Origin: JAJRVH01 sp964505995
GTDB lineage: Bacteria > Pseudomonadota > Zetaproteobacteria > Mariprofundales > Mariprofundaceae
Assembly (NCBI GenBank): GCA_964505995.1
Contig: CAZDLB010000011.1
Location: forward strand, 1 to 23,597
DNA length: 23,597 nt
Reading direction: 5' to 3'
Shown here: positions 1 to 8,278 of the stretch, in pieces
How positions within the stretch are numbered: the first letter of the stretch is position 1
How the letters are laid out: each line of letters opens with the position of its first letter
Made by a program: the position numbers and the translations under genes
The notes under the pieces: model-generated
Told to the model about the DNA's origin: nothing
Database searches by the model: none
The model's input: the letters and a program-made list of their open reading frames with translations, nothing else

Positions 1-136
1 CGGATGATTGCTACAGGGGGAATATTACCGCCCCGGCGAAAAACCGCCTAGGCCTAAAGATTTTAGAGGAAAATCTTAATCGGCATCCGCCTCGGGCCAT
101 AGGCCCGGCCGACAGACGTCAGGGAGGGGAAGGAGG

Positions 137-198
137 GATGTCGCCTGCCGGACCGGGCCCGAGCTTCCTTCTGCTTGAAACCCGTCTCAGGCGACATC
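137..198 (-). other. Large inverted repeat downstream of the sulfate operon
   Basis: Positions 137-147 and 188-198 form a perfect 11-bp inverted repeat around a 40-nt loop. The inside of the loop can pair further, because a GAC-GGG type arm near 182-187 can meet a CCC-GGTC arm near 151-158 with one bulge. The element follows the hairpin at 202-222, so the operon's 3' region contains two consecutive strong structures. No coding frame worth calling is seen in 1-252. Smaller hairpins are also present at 57-77 (AT-rich, 8-bp stem) and 93-107 (GC-rich, 6-bp stem). Confidence 0.35.
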
Positions 199-201
199 AT
201 A

Positions 202-222
202 GCCTCGATCGCAAATCGAGGC
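202..222 (-). terminator. Hairpin just downstream of cysN, possible operon end
   Basis: A perfect 8-bp inverted repeat (202-209 with 215-222) encloses a 5-nt loop and begins about 30 nt past the cysN stop codon. In the direction of transcription it is not followed by a run of T, so it is not a textbook intrinsic terminator. It may be a 3'-end stabilising structure or part of a Rho-dependent end. A second, larger inverted repeat lies immediately beyond it (137-198). Confidence 0.4.
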
Positions 223-252
223 GGTGATGCCTCTCACAGGCTTGCCGCGCTG

Positions 253-1536
253 CTATTCGACGATCATGCCGGCCCCGACGGTGTTGTTCGTGAAGCTGTC
301 GATGATGATGAAGCTGCCGGTCATGCGGTTGTCCCGATAGACATCATAGTGAAGCGGCTTCTGCAACCGGAAGCGGATACGCCCGATTTCGTTCATGCCG
401 AGCTCATCGGCCTGCTCCTGATTCAGGCTGTGGATATCGGTACGGAACTCGACCTCGTCCACCAGGGCCTTGACGGTCCGGGTCGTATGCTTGATCAGGT
501 ATTTCTTGCGCGCGCTCAGCGGCTCGTCCCCGATCCAGCAGACATCGGCGCTGATCTCTTTGGACTCCTTCGCCTCCTCGCCCGGCTTGAACAGCATGTC
601 GCCGCGCGAGATATCGATCTCGTCATGCAGCGTCAGCGTAATGCTCTGCGGGGCAAAGGCCTCGTCGAGATTGCCATCGAAGGTGACGATCTCCCTGACG
701 CGCGAGCGCAGGCCGCTGGCGGCCACGACCACCTCATCGCCGACGCGCACCGTTCCGGAGACAACCGTACCCATGAAGCCGCGATAGTCGGGCAGATCCG
801 GCGTCTGCGGACGGTTGACCAGCTGCACCGGATAGCGGAACGGCTTGGCATCGATGTCGTCCAGCACCGACAGGCTCTCCAGCGTATCCAGCAGGGTCTT
901 GCCCTGATACCAGTCCATGTTCTCGCCGCGCACGACCACCATGTCGCCGACCAGGGCCGAGATCGGCACGCAGATCAGGTCGCGTATCCCCTGTCTGGCG
1001 CAATACTCCTGCATCTCCTGGCGAATGCCCTCGAACACGGCCTGGTCGTAGCCGACCATGTCCATCTTGTTCACCGCCACGATCAGATGCGGAATCCCGA
1101 GAAGGCCGAGGATATGGGTATGTCGCTTCGTCTGCGGCATGACGCCATTGCGTGCATCGATCAGGATGATCGCGGCATTGGCGGTCGAGGCGCCGGTGAC
1201 CATGTTGCGGGTGTACTGCTCATGTCCGGGACAGTCGGCCATGATGAACTTGCGCCGGGGCGTCGCGAAATAGCGGTAGGCCACATCGATCGTGATACCC
1301 TGCTCGCGTTCGGCGGCCAGCCCGTCGGTCAGCATCGCCAGATCGATCTCACCGGCCGAGGCCACATGCTGCTGCCCCTTCTTCTTGCGCACAGCCAGCA
1401 GCTGGTCCTCGAATGCGCCCTTCGTATCCACGAGCAGGCGCCCGATCAGCGTGGACTTGCCGTCATCGACGCTGCCGACCGTCACCAGCCGCAGCAGCTC
1501 GATCTCTTCCGCCATCTTGTAATTGATCTCAGTCAT
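253..1536 (-). CDS. cysN: Sulfate adenylyltransferase subunit 1 (GTPase subunit)
   Basis: CysN is the GTPase subunit of the heterodimeric ATP sulfurylase. GTP hydrolysis drives CysD to make adenosine 5'-phosphosulfate (APS) from ATP and sulfate. The 427-residue product shows the translation-factor-like GTPase motifs in order: P-loop GSVDDGKST at residues 21-29, a switch motif GITIDVAY, DCPGHEQY, and NKMD. Beta-barrel domains resembling EF-Tu domains II and III follow. There is no C-terminal APS kinase (CysC) extension as in NodQ-type fusions; this fits the downstream use of APS rather than PAPS by the neighbouring CysH. The ATG at 1536 has a purine-rich GGGTGAGG ribosome site just upstream. 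The gene is last in the operon, 36 nt after cysD. Assignment is firm. Confidence 0.96.
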   Translation of the reverse strand: MTEINYKMAEEIELLRLVTVGSVDDGKSTLIGRLLVDTKGAFEDQLLAVRKKKGQQHVASAGEIDLAMLTDGLAAEREQGITIDVAYRYFATPRRKFIMADCPGHEQYTRNMVTGASTANAAIILIDARNGVMPQTKRHTHILGLLGIPHLIVAVNKMDMVGYDQAVFEGIRQEMQEYCARQGIRDLICVPISALVGDMVVVRGENMDWYQGKTLLDTLESLSVLDDIDAKPFRYPVQLVNRPQTPDLPDYRGFMGTVVSGTVRVGDEVVVAASGLRSRVREIVTFDGNLDEAFAPQSITLTLHDEIDISRGDMLFKPGEEAKESKEISADVCWIGDEPLSARKKYLIKHTTRTVKALVDEVEFRTDIHSLNQEQADELGMNEIGRIRFRLQKPLHYDVYRDNRMTGSFIIIDSFTNNTVGAGMIVE

Positions 1537-1572
1537 GCCCTCACCCTTCGCCGGCTGGCCCTTGCGGACCGC

Positions 1573-2496
1573 TCAGAAATAGCCTTCCTTCTTCTTGTCT
1601 TCCATCGTATTGGATCCGTGATCGATGATGCGCGTTTCGCGCTCCGAGCGCCGCGCCGCTGCCGCCTCGGCCACGATCTCGTCGATCGTCGTGGCCTCGG
1701 AACGGACCGCGCCGGTACACGGGATGCATCCCAGCGTGCGGAAGCGGCACATCACCTCGGTCGGCTCCTCGCCCTCGTGCAGCTGATCCTCCATGCCCGG
1801 ATAGACCGGAATCAGCATCGCGCCGCGCTCGACCATCGGGCGCTTCTTGGCATAGTACAGCGGCACGATCGGGATGTTCTCCTCGCGGATATACAGCCAG
1901 ATGTCCATCTCCGTCCAGTTCGACAGCGGAAAGACACGCACGGACTCGCCTTCGTGGATGCGACCATTATAGATATTCCACAGCTCCGGACGCTGATTCT
2001 TCGGATCCCACTGACCGAACTCGTCGCGGATCGAGAACACCCGCTCCTTGGCGCGGCTGCGCTCCTCGTCCCGGCGCGCGCCCCCGAAGGCCGCATCGTA
2101 TCCACCCTCTTCGAGCGCATCGAGCAGTCCCTGGGTCTTCAGCGCACCGCAACAGCGGGCCACGCCGTATTCCTTGGGATTCATGCCGCGCGCAATCGCA
2201 TCCTCGTTGCGGCGCACGATCAGCTCCGCGCCGATCTCCTTCGCATACCAGTCGCGGAACTCGTACATCTCCGGGAACTTGTATCCGGTGTCGACATGCA
2301 GCAGCGGAAACGGCAGCGGCGCCGGATAGAACGCCTTGCGTGCCAGATGCAGCATGACGCTGGAATCCTTGCCGATGGAATACAGCATCACCGGATTGCG
2401 GAATTCGCCGACGACCTCGCGCATGATATGAATCGACTCGGCCTCCAGCGCCTGCAGCTGCGTCAACCGATGTTGTGAAATCCCTGTTTCGGTCAT
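1573..2496 (-). CDS. cysD: Sulfate adenylyltransferase subunit 2
   Basis: CysD is the catalytic ATP pyrophosphatase subunit of ATP sulfurylase and forms APS together with CysN. The protein is 307 residues, close to the usual size of about 302. It carries a PP-loop of the form SIGKDSS at residues 40-46, and the family C-terminal portion with the GCIPCTGAV segment and the ending KKKEGYF. The open frame extends 25 codons further upstream into cysH, but that extension is arginine-rich shadow sequence. The ATG at 2496 is preceded by AGGAGA at a good distance, so I start there. It lies 8 nt after the cysH stop codon, which suggests translational coupling. Confidence 0.96.
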   Translation of the reverse strand: MTETGISQHRLTQLQALEAESIHIMREVVGEFRNPVMLYSIGKDSSVMLHLARKAFYPAPLPFPLLHVDTGYKFPEMYEFRDWYAKEIGAELIVRRNEDAIARGMNPKEYGVARCCGALKTQGLLDALEEGGYDAAFGGARRDEERSRAKERVFSIRDEFGQWDPKNQRPELWNIYNGRIHEGESVRVFPLSNWTEMDIWLYIREENIPIVPLYYAKKRPMVERGAMLIPVYPGMEDQLHEGEEPTEVMCRFRTLGCIPCTGAVRSEATTIDEIVAEAAAARRSERETRIIDHGSNTMEDKKKEGYF

Positions 2497-2504
2497 GTTC
2501 TCTC

Positions 2505-3239
2505 CTAAATCCCCTCGCCGCCTTCGATCTCGCCCGTGACTTCCTTCAGGCTCATCACGTGCAGGCCGCATTCTGCCGCGACATCCTCATTTTCCCACCA
2601 CCAGCGCCCGGCGCGCTCATCCTCGCCGACCGTGATGGCCCGCGTGCAGCACTCGCAGCCGATCGAACGGTAGTGCGCATCGTGCAGCCGGTTGTAGGGC
2701 ACATCATACTCCCGGATATAGGCCCAGAGATCATCCCAGCGCCAGTCCAGCAGCGGGTTGTATTTCTTCAGGCCATAGACCGGATCGTCCTCGATTGGCT
2801 GCATGCCAGCCCGGCTCTTGGATTGCTCCCTGCGACGGCCGGTGATCCAGGCCTGCTTGCCCTCAAGCTCCTTCATCAGCGGCCTGACCTTGCGCACCTC
2901 GCAGCAGCGCTTGCGCAATTCCACCGACCGGCGAAACAGGTTGACGCCATGCTCGCGCACCATCGCCGCAACCTCCTCGCAGTCGGGGAACAGTACCTTC
3001 ACGCGCATGCTATAGCGTTTTTCAATGGCCTCAATGACTTCATAGGTCGCCTGCGGCAGGCGGCCGGTGTCCAGCGTCACGACCGGCACATCGATGCCGC
3101 CCCGCTGCATGAGATCGATCATCACCGACCCTTCGGCACCGAAGCTGCAGGGATAGACCAGCCCGTCCCCATGAGCGTCCCTGGCCTGCTGCAGCAGGCC
3201 TCTGGCCGACTCGACCTTGTTTTTCAACGCATCATCCAC
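2505..3239 (-). CDS. cysH: Assimilatory adenylylsulfate (APS) reductase, [4Fe-4S] type
   Basis: This cytoplasmic enzyme reduces APS to sulfite and AMP using thioredoxin or glutathione. The 244-residue protein belongs to the PAPS/APS reductase family. It contains Cys112-Cys113 and Cys195-x-x-Cys198, the CC...CxxC arrangement that binds a [4Fe-4S] cluster and marks the APS-using branch rather than the cluster-free PAPS-using branch. The catalytic cysteine is Cys224 in ECGLH. The absence of an APS kinase gene nearby agrees with this. The start is GTG at 3239, with GGAG 8 nt upstream. The gene overlaps the end of the preceding transporter-fusion gene by 8 nt and is followed 8 nt later by cysD. 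Confidence 0.94.
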   Translation of the reverse strand: MDDALKNKVESARGLLQQARDAHGDGLVYPCSFGAEGSVMIDLMQRGGIDVPVVTLDTGRLPQATYEVIEAIEKRYSMRVKVLFPDCEEVAAMVREHGVNLFRRSVELRKRCCEVRKVRPLMKELEGKQAWITGRRREQSKSRAGMQPIEDDPVYGLKKYNPLLDWRWDDLWAYIREYDVPYNRLHDAHYRSIGCECCTRAITVGEDERAGRWWWENEDVAAECGLHVMSLKEVTGEIEGGEGI

Positions 3240-5877
3240 GATTCAGACTCCAACCCAGGGTCGGCCACCAGAACGCGGCAACCGCAAGAAATATCAGCAG
3301 CGAGGACAGGGACAGGATCGCGCCGTGGCGGATCATCGCCGCGCTGCGAACATGGCCGCTGCCGTAGATCATCGCATTCGGCGGCGTGCCCATCGGCAGC
3401 ATGAAGGCGAAGCCCGACACGATGCCGACGCAGAGGGCCAGCGCCACCGGATCCATGCCCGAGGCTGCCGCCAGCGGCATCGCCACCGGCAGCACAATGG
3501 CCACGGCCGCCGCATTGCTGACGGCCTCCGTGAAGAATAACGTGACCAGTGCCAGCGCGGCCAGCAGGCCAAGGCCTGCCAGCGCATCGGGAAACAGGCT
3601 GCCGGCCAGCCACAGCGCGGCCCCGGTGACCGTCAGCGCCTTGCCCAGCGCGATCGCACCGCCATACATCAGGATCACGCCCCAGTTCACCGAGGATTCG
3701 AGCACCTTCCATTCCACGAGGCGCAGCGCAAACATCAGCACGACGCTGACCAGCGCGATGGCGGCCAGACTGCTGGCATGCCCGGCAAACAGCCAGGCTG
3801 CCACCGTCAGCAGCAGCAAGCCTCCCATCGCGTAGCCGCGCAGATCCAGCGCGCCGATCTCCAGGCGCCGCAGCTGAATGCGCTCACGCGCATCCTTGAT
3901 GTCCAGCCCGTCGGAGGGGATACGCCACAGCAACACCATGGCCGCCACGAGCAGCACCAGCACCGCGATCGGCGCGGCGGCCAGCGTCCAGTCCAGAAAA
4001 GAGAAGGTTCGGCCGGTCAGCTCCTGACTCAAGGCCAGCGCCAGCGGGCCGCGTGCTCCCCCCAGCAGCGTGACCACGCCACCGATAATGGACCCCCAGG
4101 CCAGCGCAAAGAAGAGCAGCTGGGCATAGCGATGGCCCGGCCTCAGGTTCAGACTGCGAACCAGCTCCCACGCGATGGGCAGAAACAGTGCCGCCACGGC
4201 GTGCTCTGGCATCACGCATGCCATCAGGGCCGGCAGCAGCAGCATGGCCAGCAACAGGCGCTGTGGGCTGGTCGAAAAGCGATCCAGCACCTGCAGGGCC
4301 AGGCGTTCGGAGAGCCCGCTCTGCATCACGCCAGCCGCCAGCATGAAGGCGCCGAGGATGAAGAAAACGGCGGGATTGCCGAAGAAGGCAAAGGCATCGG
4401 CCGCCGGCATCACGCCCAGCAGGGGCAGCAGGGCCAGGCCGAGGATCGAGGTCACCGCCAGCGGCAGAAGCTGTGTCACCCAGAGAATCAGGCACAGAAG
4501 GAAGATCACCAGCGAGGCCCAGCCCCCGGCCTCCAGGCCATCGGGAGGGCTGGACTGAACCAGGATCAGGGCCAGCAGCGCCAGCAGACCCATCGCAAGA
4601 AAAGGCACGGATTCACTGGCCAGCAGGACATGAATCGGCCGCCGGTCAAGGCGAACCTCGCCGCCCTCACCATTGCCGGCTCGCAGGCGACGACGCAGAC
4701 CATCCATCCAGCCTTCGAAACGGTGGCGCATGGCCGAATCCGCCCAGCGCTGCGACAGCGACGTCTCGCTGCCATCCAGCGCGCGGCTCTCCATCGGCGT
4801 CAGCACCCGGCCCATGTGCCGCAGGCGATGGGTGGAAAACGGCACGGCCTTCAGGGCTGCGTACAGATGCAGAAACGCGGACTCCAGATCCTCCAGCGCT
4901 GGCACGGCTTCGTGCTGCAATGGCGTTCCGGGCAGTGGGCGGAAGGGCTGCAGCAGCGGCACAACCCCATGCTCGAGCAGGGCATCGATGCCCCTGCGGG
5001 TTTCCTCGACGTCCTCGAGTCCGACGATCAGATGGCTGACGACGGAACCGGCACGGAAGACCTGGCGGGCATGGTCCAGTGCCTTCCAGATCGCTTTCTG
5101 CCCTCCGATCCGCTGCTTGCCCGGACAGATCTCGGCAAAGCGATCGGGGTCATGCAGCTCCAGGTTGCAGACGAAGATGTCCAGACCGGCGGCATAAAGC
5201 CCGTCGATGACGTTCACATCGGCCGGCGCCACCGTTTCCAGCGCGATCTGCCGATGGCCCAGGTGGCGGCGCAGCAGCGCAATAACCGGAATCAGGCGAT
5301 TGAGCCCCGCATCATCCCCCGGCGCAAAGCCGTTATACAGATAGACCGTATCGATCTCGCGCTCGGCCAGCGCCGCACGCACAACCTCGACCAGCTCCAG
5401 CGGATCCTTAAGCGGTGGCTCGCGGTCGTTGAGCAGGGAATCGTACTGGCAGTATTTGCAGGCCTCTCCACGTTCGGCGAAGAAACCACAGCCCATCCGG
5501 GGCTGCAGCATCAGCAGGTTCTCGTGCAGCGACGCGAAGCTACCCATGCGGGCGCCGGAGCGGGTCCGCTGGCGATAGAATCGCGGCGCCGGCAGCAGCT
5601 GCACCTCCAGCGACTGATCCTGCCAGAGCAGACGTGCGCTGCCGCGGTCATCCTCCTGGATCAGACGGATGGGACTGCTCTCGGTGTAGGGCTGCCCCAC
5701 CGGCACCGTCGCGAAATGGCCACTGGGAAGGCGGATGTCGATCACCGACTCGATGGCATTGGCCTGCGCAATCCAGCGCGAGGCATCCCGCAGGCCATCC
5801 GGAAGCGCCACGCCATGGCTGACCAGAGCCAGCTTCGTGCGCCCCGGATTGGCAAACGGATTCAATGCCTCTTCCAT
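3232..5877 (-). CDS. Fusion: radical-SAM domain plus DASS/SLC13-type anion transporter
   Basis: One uninterrupted 881-residue frame joins two unrelated parts. Residues about 1-395 look like a radical-SAM enzyme: cysteines 130, 140 and 143 form C-x9-C-x2-C, the spacing I know from Elp3-type proteins rather than the classic Cx3Cx2C, followed by alternating strand/helix sequence with LETVAP, VCNLEL and HLIVGLED segments. Residues about 415-881 form an integral membrane domain of roughly a dozen hydrophobic segments, resembling divalent anion:Na+ symporters: SNAA at 787-790 and MGTPPN at 829-834 match the second-repeat substrate loop. The first-repeat equivalent reads MPEH (556-559) instead of SNT. 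The start at 5877 lies 1 nt past the sulfite reductase stop and lacks a clear ribosome site, implying coupling. The operon position suggests uptake of sulfate or a related anion. The role of the radical-SAM half is unknown. Confidence 0.85.
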   Translation of the reverse strand: MEEALNPFANPGRTKLALVSHGVALPDGLRDASRWIAQANAIESVIDIRLPSGHFATVPVGQPYTESSPIRLIQEDDRGSARLLWQDQSLEVQLLPAPRFYRQRTRSGARMGSFASLHENLLMLQPRMGCGFFAERGEACKYCQYDSLLNDREPPLKDPLELVEVVRAALAEREIDTVYLYNGFAPGDDAGLNRLIPVIALLRRHLGHRQIALETVAPADVNVIDGLYAAGLDIFVCNLELHDPDRFAEICPGKQRIGGQKAIWKALDHARQVFRAGSVVSHLIVGLEDVEETRRGIDALLEHGVVPLLQPFRPLPGTPLQHEAVPALEDLESAFLHLYAALKAVPFSTHRLRHMGRVLTPMESRALDGSETSLSQRWADSAMRHRFEGWMDGLRRRLRAGNGEGGEVRLDRRPIHVLLASESVPFLAMGLLALLALILVQSSPPDGLEAGGWASLVIFLLCLILWVTQLLPLAVTSILGLALLPLLGVMPAADAFAFFGNPAVFFILGAFMLAAGVMQSGLSERLALQVLDRFSTSPQRLLLAMLLLPALMACVMPEHAVAALFLPIAWELVRSLNLRPGHRYAQLLFFALAWGSIIGGVVTLLGGARGPLALALSQELTGRTFSFLDWTLAAAPIAVLVLLVAAMVLLWRIPSDGLDIKDARERIQLRRLEIGALDLRGYAMGGLLLLTVAAWLFAGHASSLAAIALVSVVLMFALRLVEWKVLESSVNWGVILMYGGAIALGKALTVTGAALWLAGSLFPDALAGLGLLAALALVTLFFTEAVSNAAAVAIVLPVAMPLAAASGMDPVALALCVGIVSGFAFMLPMGTPPNAMIYGSGHVRSAAMIRHGAILSLSSLLIFLAVAAFWWPTLGWSLNRG

Positions 5878-5878
5878 C

Positions 5879-8236
5879 TCAGATGTCGGACACCTTCTCA
5901 ACCCGGATCTTCCACTGAGCCTCGGAGATACGCTCCCTGGAAAGCACCTTCTGCCCCTGCTCCTCGAGCGACAGCGGCACGTTTTCGATCGGCTCGCCGT
6001 CATCGAGGACCACATCCAGCTGCGAGCCGATCGGCATCGTTGCCAGCCGGATCTTCGTCTTGACGAAGTTCATCGGACAGGCGACGCCGGAGAGATCGAG
6101 CAGGGGCACATCCTGCGATGCGCTGGATGCGATCGGTTTCTCATCCTGCACTGCCTCCGCTTCGGCCTCATCCTCCTGCGGCACGATCGCGAACCGCTGC
6201 TTCGCCAGCTGCAGCCACTCGGCCTGGGACTGCTTCAGCGCACCCACGCCCCTGCCAGGATCGCCAAGGTCTATCGACATCATCGCCGACTGCACCGCCC
6301 CCAGACCACCGATGACCTCGGCATCCCCGGCGGCATGACGGGTCAGCAGCGCAAACACCTCGCCATCCTCCTCGGGAGCTTCGCCATACGGCACGAGGAA
6401 GGCCCGCGCGGTGGAGATGGCCGAACGCTTCAGCGCCGTCAGCGCCTCGGCCCAGAACATCGCATCCATGTGCGCCCGCGCCAGCAGCATCTCATACTCG
6501 GCCTCGGAAAGCAGCGCGTCGGTCATCGACAGCACCGCCCCGGCGCACTCGCCCTTCTTGTTGCCCCTGGTATTGAAAGCCTCGTTCTCGCTCCAGTCGT
6601 AGATCAGACCCTCGATCTCGCCCTCACCAGCACTGAACGGTGCCAGAATCGCACGGATCGCGTCCGGACCGATGCGCGTGGCCCAGTCGTGCAGCGACTC
6701 GTCGGCCTTGCGCCCCTCCCTGTAGGCCTGCAGCACCGCAATACCCGCCTCCGGGGCGCGCTTGGCCGGCACCGGATCGGTGGCATAGGCCAGACGCTCG
6801 CCGGCCCTGCCCGAGCCGCCGATATGAAGCTGGTAATGCGGCACGGCCTGGCCACCGACCTTCTTCGCCAGACCATGGAAGCCGAGATCGGCGATATGAT
6901 GGCGGCCGCAGGAATGCTGGCAGCCCGACGCCTTGACGCTCAGGCCGGAGAGCACCGGATCCTGGCGAAACCCTGCCATCAGCGGCTGCATGGCCTCGGC
7001 CAGGCCGCGCGAGGAGGTAATCCCGAGGCGACAGGTCTCGGTGCCGGGGCAGGCGACGATGTCGGCGATGCCGCGGGCATGGGCGCTGGAAAGACCGGCC
7101 TCGTTCAGGATGTCCTGGGCCGCCTCCAGTTTCTCTTTTGGCACATCGGCGATGATCATGCCCTGCTCGGCCGTCACGCGCAGGGCCTCGGTGCCGGCCG
7201 CACGCGCCGCCGCAGCAATCGCACGGCACTGTTCCGGGGTCATGTCGCCGCGAAAGAGATTGATCAGAATGGCATGCCTGCCATCATGCTGGGGCACGAC
7301 GCCGTCCGCCGCAACGGGAAGATCCCCGGAAGGCTCACGCCAGTTGGCCTCGGGATAGGACGGATCCGCGGCATGCGTCTTCTCGATTGCGGCGCGCTGC
7401 CTGCGATATTCCTCGATGAAGCCTTCCTCCCCCAGTTTCTGCGCCACATACTTCATGCGCGCCCGCGCGCGGCGCTTGCGGTCGGAATACTTGAAATGGA
7501 TGCGCATCAGCGCCTCGCCGACCAGCAGCATCTCGGACTCGGGGATGAAATCCTCCAGCTTCAGCGCACTCATCGGCTGCGACGACAGCCCGCCGGCCGC
7601 CCACACCTCGAATCCCGGCCGGCCGTCCTTCACCTTGGCGATGAAGCCGATGTCGTGCATGCCCGACAGGCTGCAATCGCGGGCACAGCCGGAAAACGTG
7701 ACCTTGAACTTGCGCGGGAACTGCTGCGCCAGCGGATGGCGCAGGAAATACGCGGCAAAGCGTCGCGCATGCACGCTGACATCCGCATGCTCGGCCGGGC
7801 AGCGGCCGGCGAGAAAGCAGCTGGTCACATTGCGCACGGTGTTGCCGCAGGCCTCGCGCGTCGTCAGCCCCGCGGCATCGAGCCGGCGCAGGAAGGGCAG
7901 CACATCCTCAAGCCGGACGAAATTCGCCTGGATATCCTGCCGGGTTGTCACATGCGCCAGCTTCGGCGGATTCTCCTTCAGCGAGCCATCGGTCGGCAAT
8001 GCACCGGCATAGGACTCGACGCAATCGGCGATGACGTCGAGCTGATCGGGGGTTAACGCGCCTCCCGGCAGCTTGACGCGCACCATCTGCACGCCCTCCT
8101 GGCGCTGGCCGTAGATGCCCATCTGCAGACGAAACGGCGTGAAGGTCTCCTCCGGCATCCTGCCGGCCAGAAAGGCCTTCAGCCCCTTCTCGAACTCATC
8201 GACATCGGAAGTGCATGCAAACTCAAACTCAGCCAT
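5879..8236 (-). CDS. Ferredoxin-type sulfite reductase with C-terminal TusA-like domain
   Basis: The 785-residue protein has three parts. Residues 1 to about 535 are a nitrite/sulfite reductase: two ferredoxin-like repeats, a siroheme-contact segment near 130-140, and the four cluster/siroheme cysteines Cys396, Cys402 (Cx5C), Cys439 and Cys443 (Cx3C). Residues about 545-690 are a helical region of unknown function, possibly HEPN-like. Residues about 710-785 resemble TusA/SirA, with Cys720 in a CPMN motif where TusA normally has CPxP. No CysJ flavoprotein gene is present, so the electron donor is probably ferredoxin. Because sulfate-activation genes follow, I infer sulfite rather than nitrite as substrate, giving sulfide. 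An in-frame GTG lies three codons upstream, but AGAGGTG is spaced correctly for the ATG at 8236. The downstream fusion gene begins 1 nt after the stop. Confidence 0.9.
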   Translation of the reverse strand: MAEFEFACTSDVDEFEKGLKAFLAGRMPEETFTPFRLQMGIYGQRQEGVQMVRVKLPGGALTPDQLDVIADCVESYAGALPTDGSLKENPPKLAHVTTRQDIQANFVRLEDVLPFLRRLDAAGLTTREACGNTVRNVTSCFLAGRCPAEHADVSVHARRFAAYFLRHPLAQQFPRKFKVTFSGCARDCSLSGMHDIGFIAKVKDGRPGFEVWAAGGLSSQPMSALKLEDFIPESEMLLVGEALMRIHFKYSDRKRRARARMKYVAQKLGEEGFIEEYRRQRAAIEKTHAADPSYPEANWREPSGDLPVAADGVVPQHDGRHAILINLFRGDMTPEQCRAIAAAARAAGTEALRVTAEQGMIIADVPKEKLEAAQDILNEAGLSSAHARGIADIVACPGTETCRLGITSSRGLAEAMQPLMAGFRQDPVLSGLSVKASGCQHSCGRHHIADLGFHGLAKKVGGQAVPHYQLHIGGSGRAGERLAYATDPVPAKRAPEAGIAVLQAYREGRKADESLHDWATRIGPDAIRAILAPFSAGEGEIEGLIYDWSENEAFNTRGNKKGECAGAVLSMTDALLSEAEYEMLLARAHMDAMFWAEALTALKRSAISTARAFLVPYGEAPEEDGEVFALLTRHAAGDAEVIGGLGAVQSAMMSIDLGDPGRGVGALKQSQAEWLQLAKQRFAIVPQEDEAEAEAVQDEKPIASSASQDVPLLDLSGVACPMNFVKTKIRLATMPIGSQLDVVLDDGEPIENVPLSLEEQGQKVLSRERISEAQWKIRVEKVSDI

Positions 8237-8278
8237 GGTATTCACCTCTTTTTGCGGCTGCCCTGCAGCCAGTCCAGC

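Noticed and set aside
175..2478. Very long open frame on the plus strand opposite cysN and cysD
   Set aside because: It is antisense to two well-conserved genes. Its His/Arg/Asp/Leu-rich composition is the usual mirror of GC-rich coding sequence, and it has no recognisable domain or ribosome site. Similar plus-strand frames at 3778-6063, 5735-8056, 9470-10816 and 15511-16752 were rejected for the same reason.
5879..8236. Assimilatory nitrite reductase
   Set aside because: The reductase fold alone allows it, but the APS reductase, ATP sulfurylase and TusA-like domain context points to sulfite; no nitrate genes are seen.
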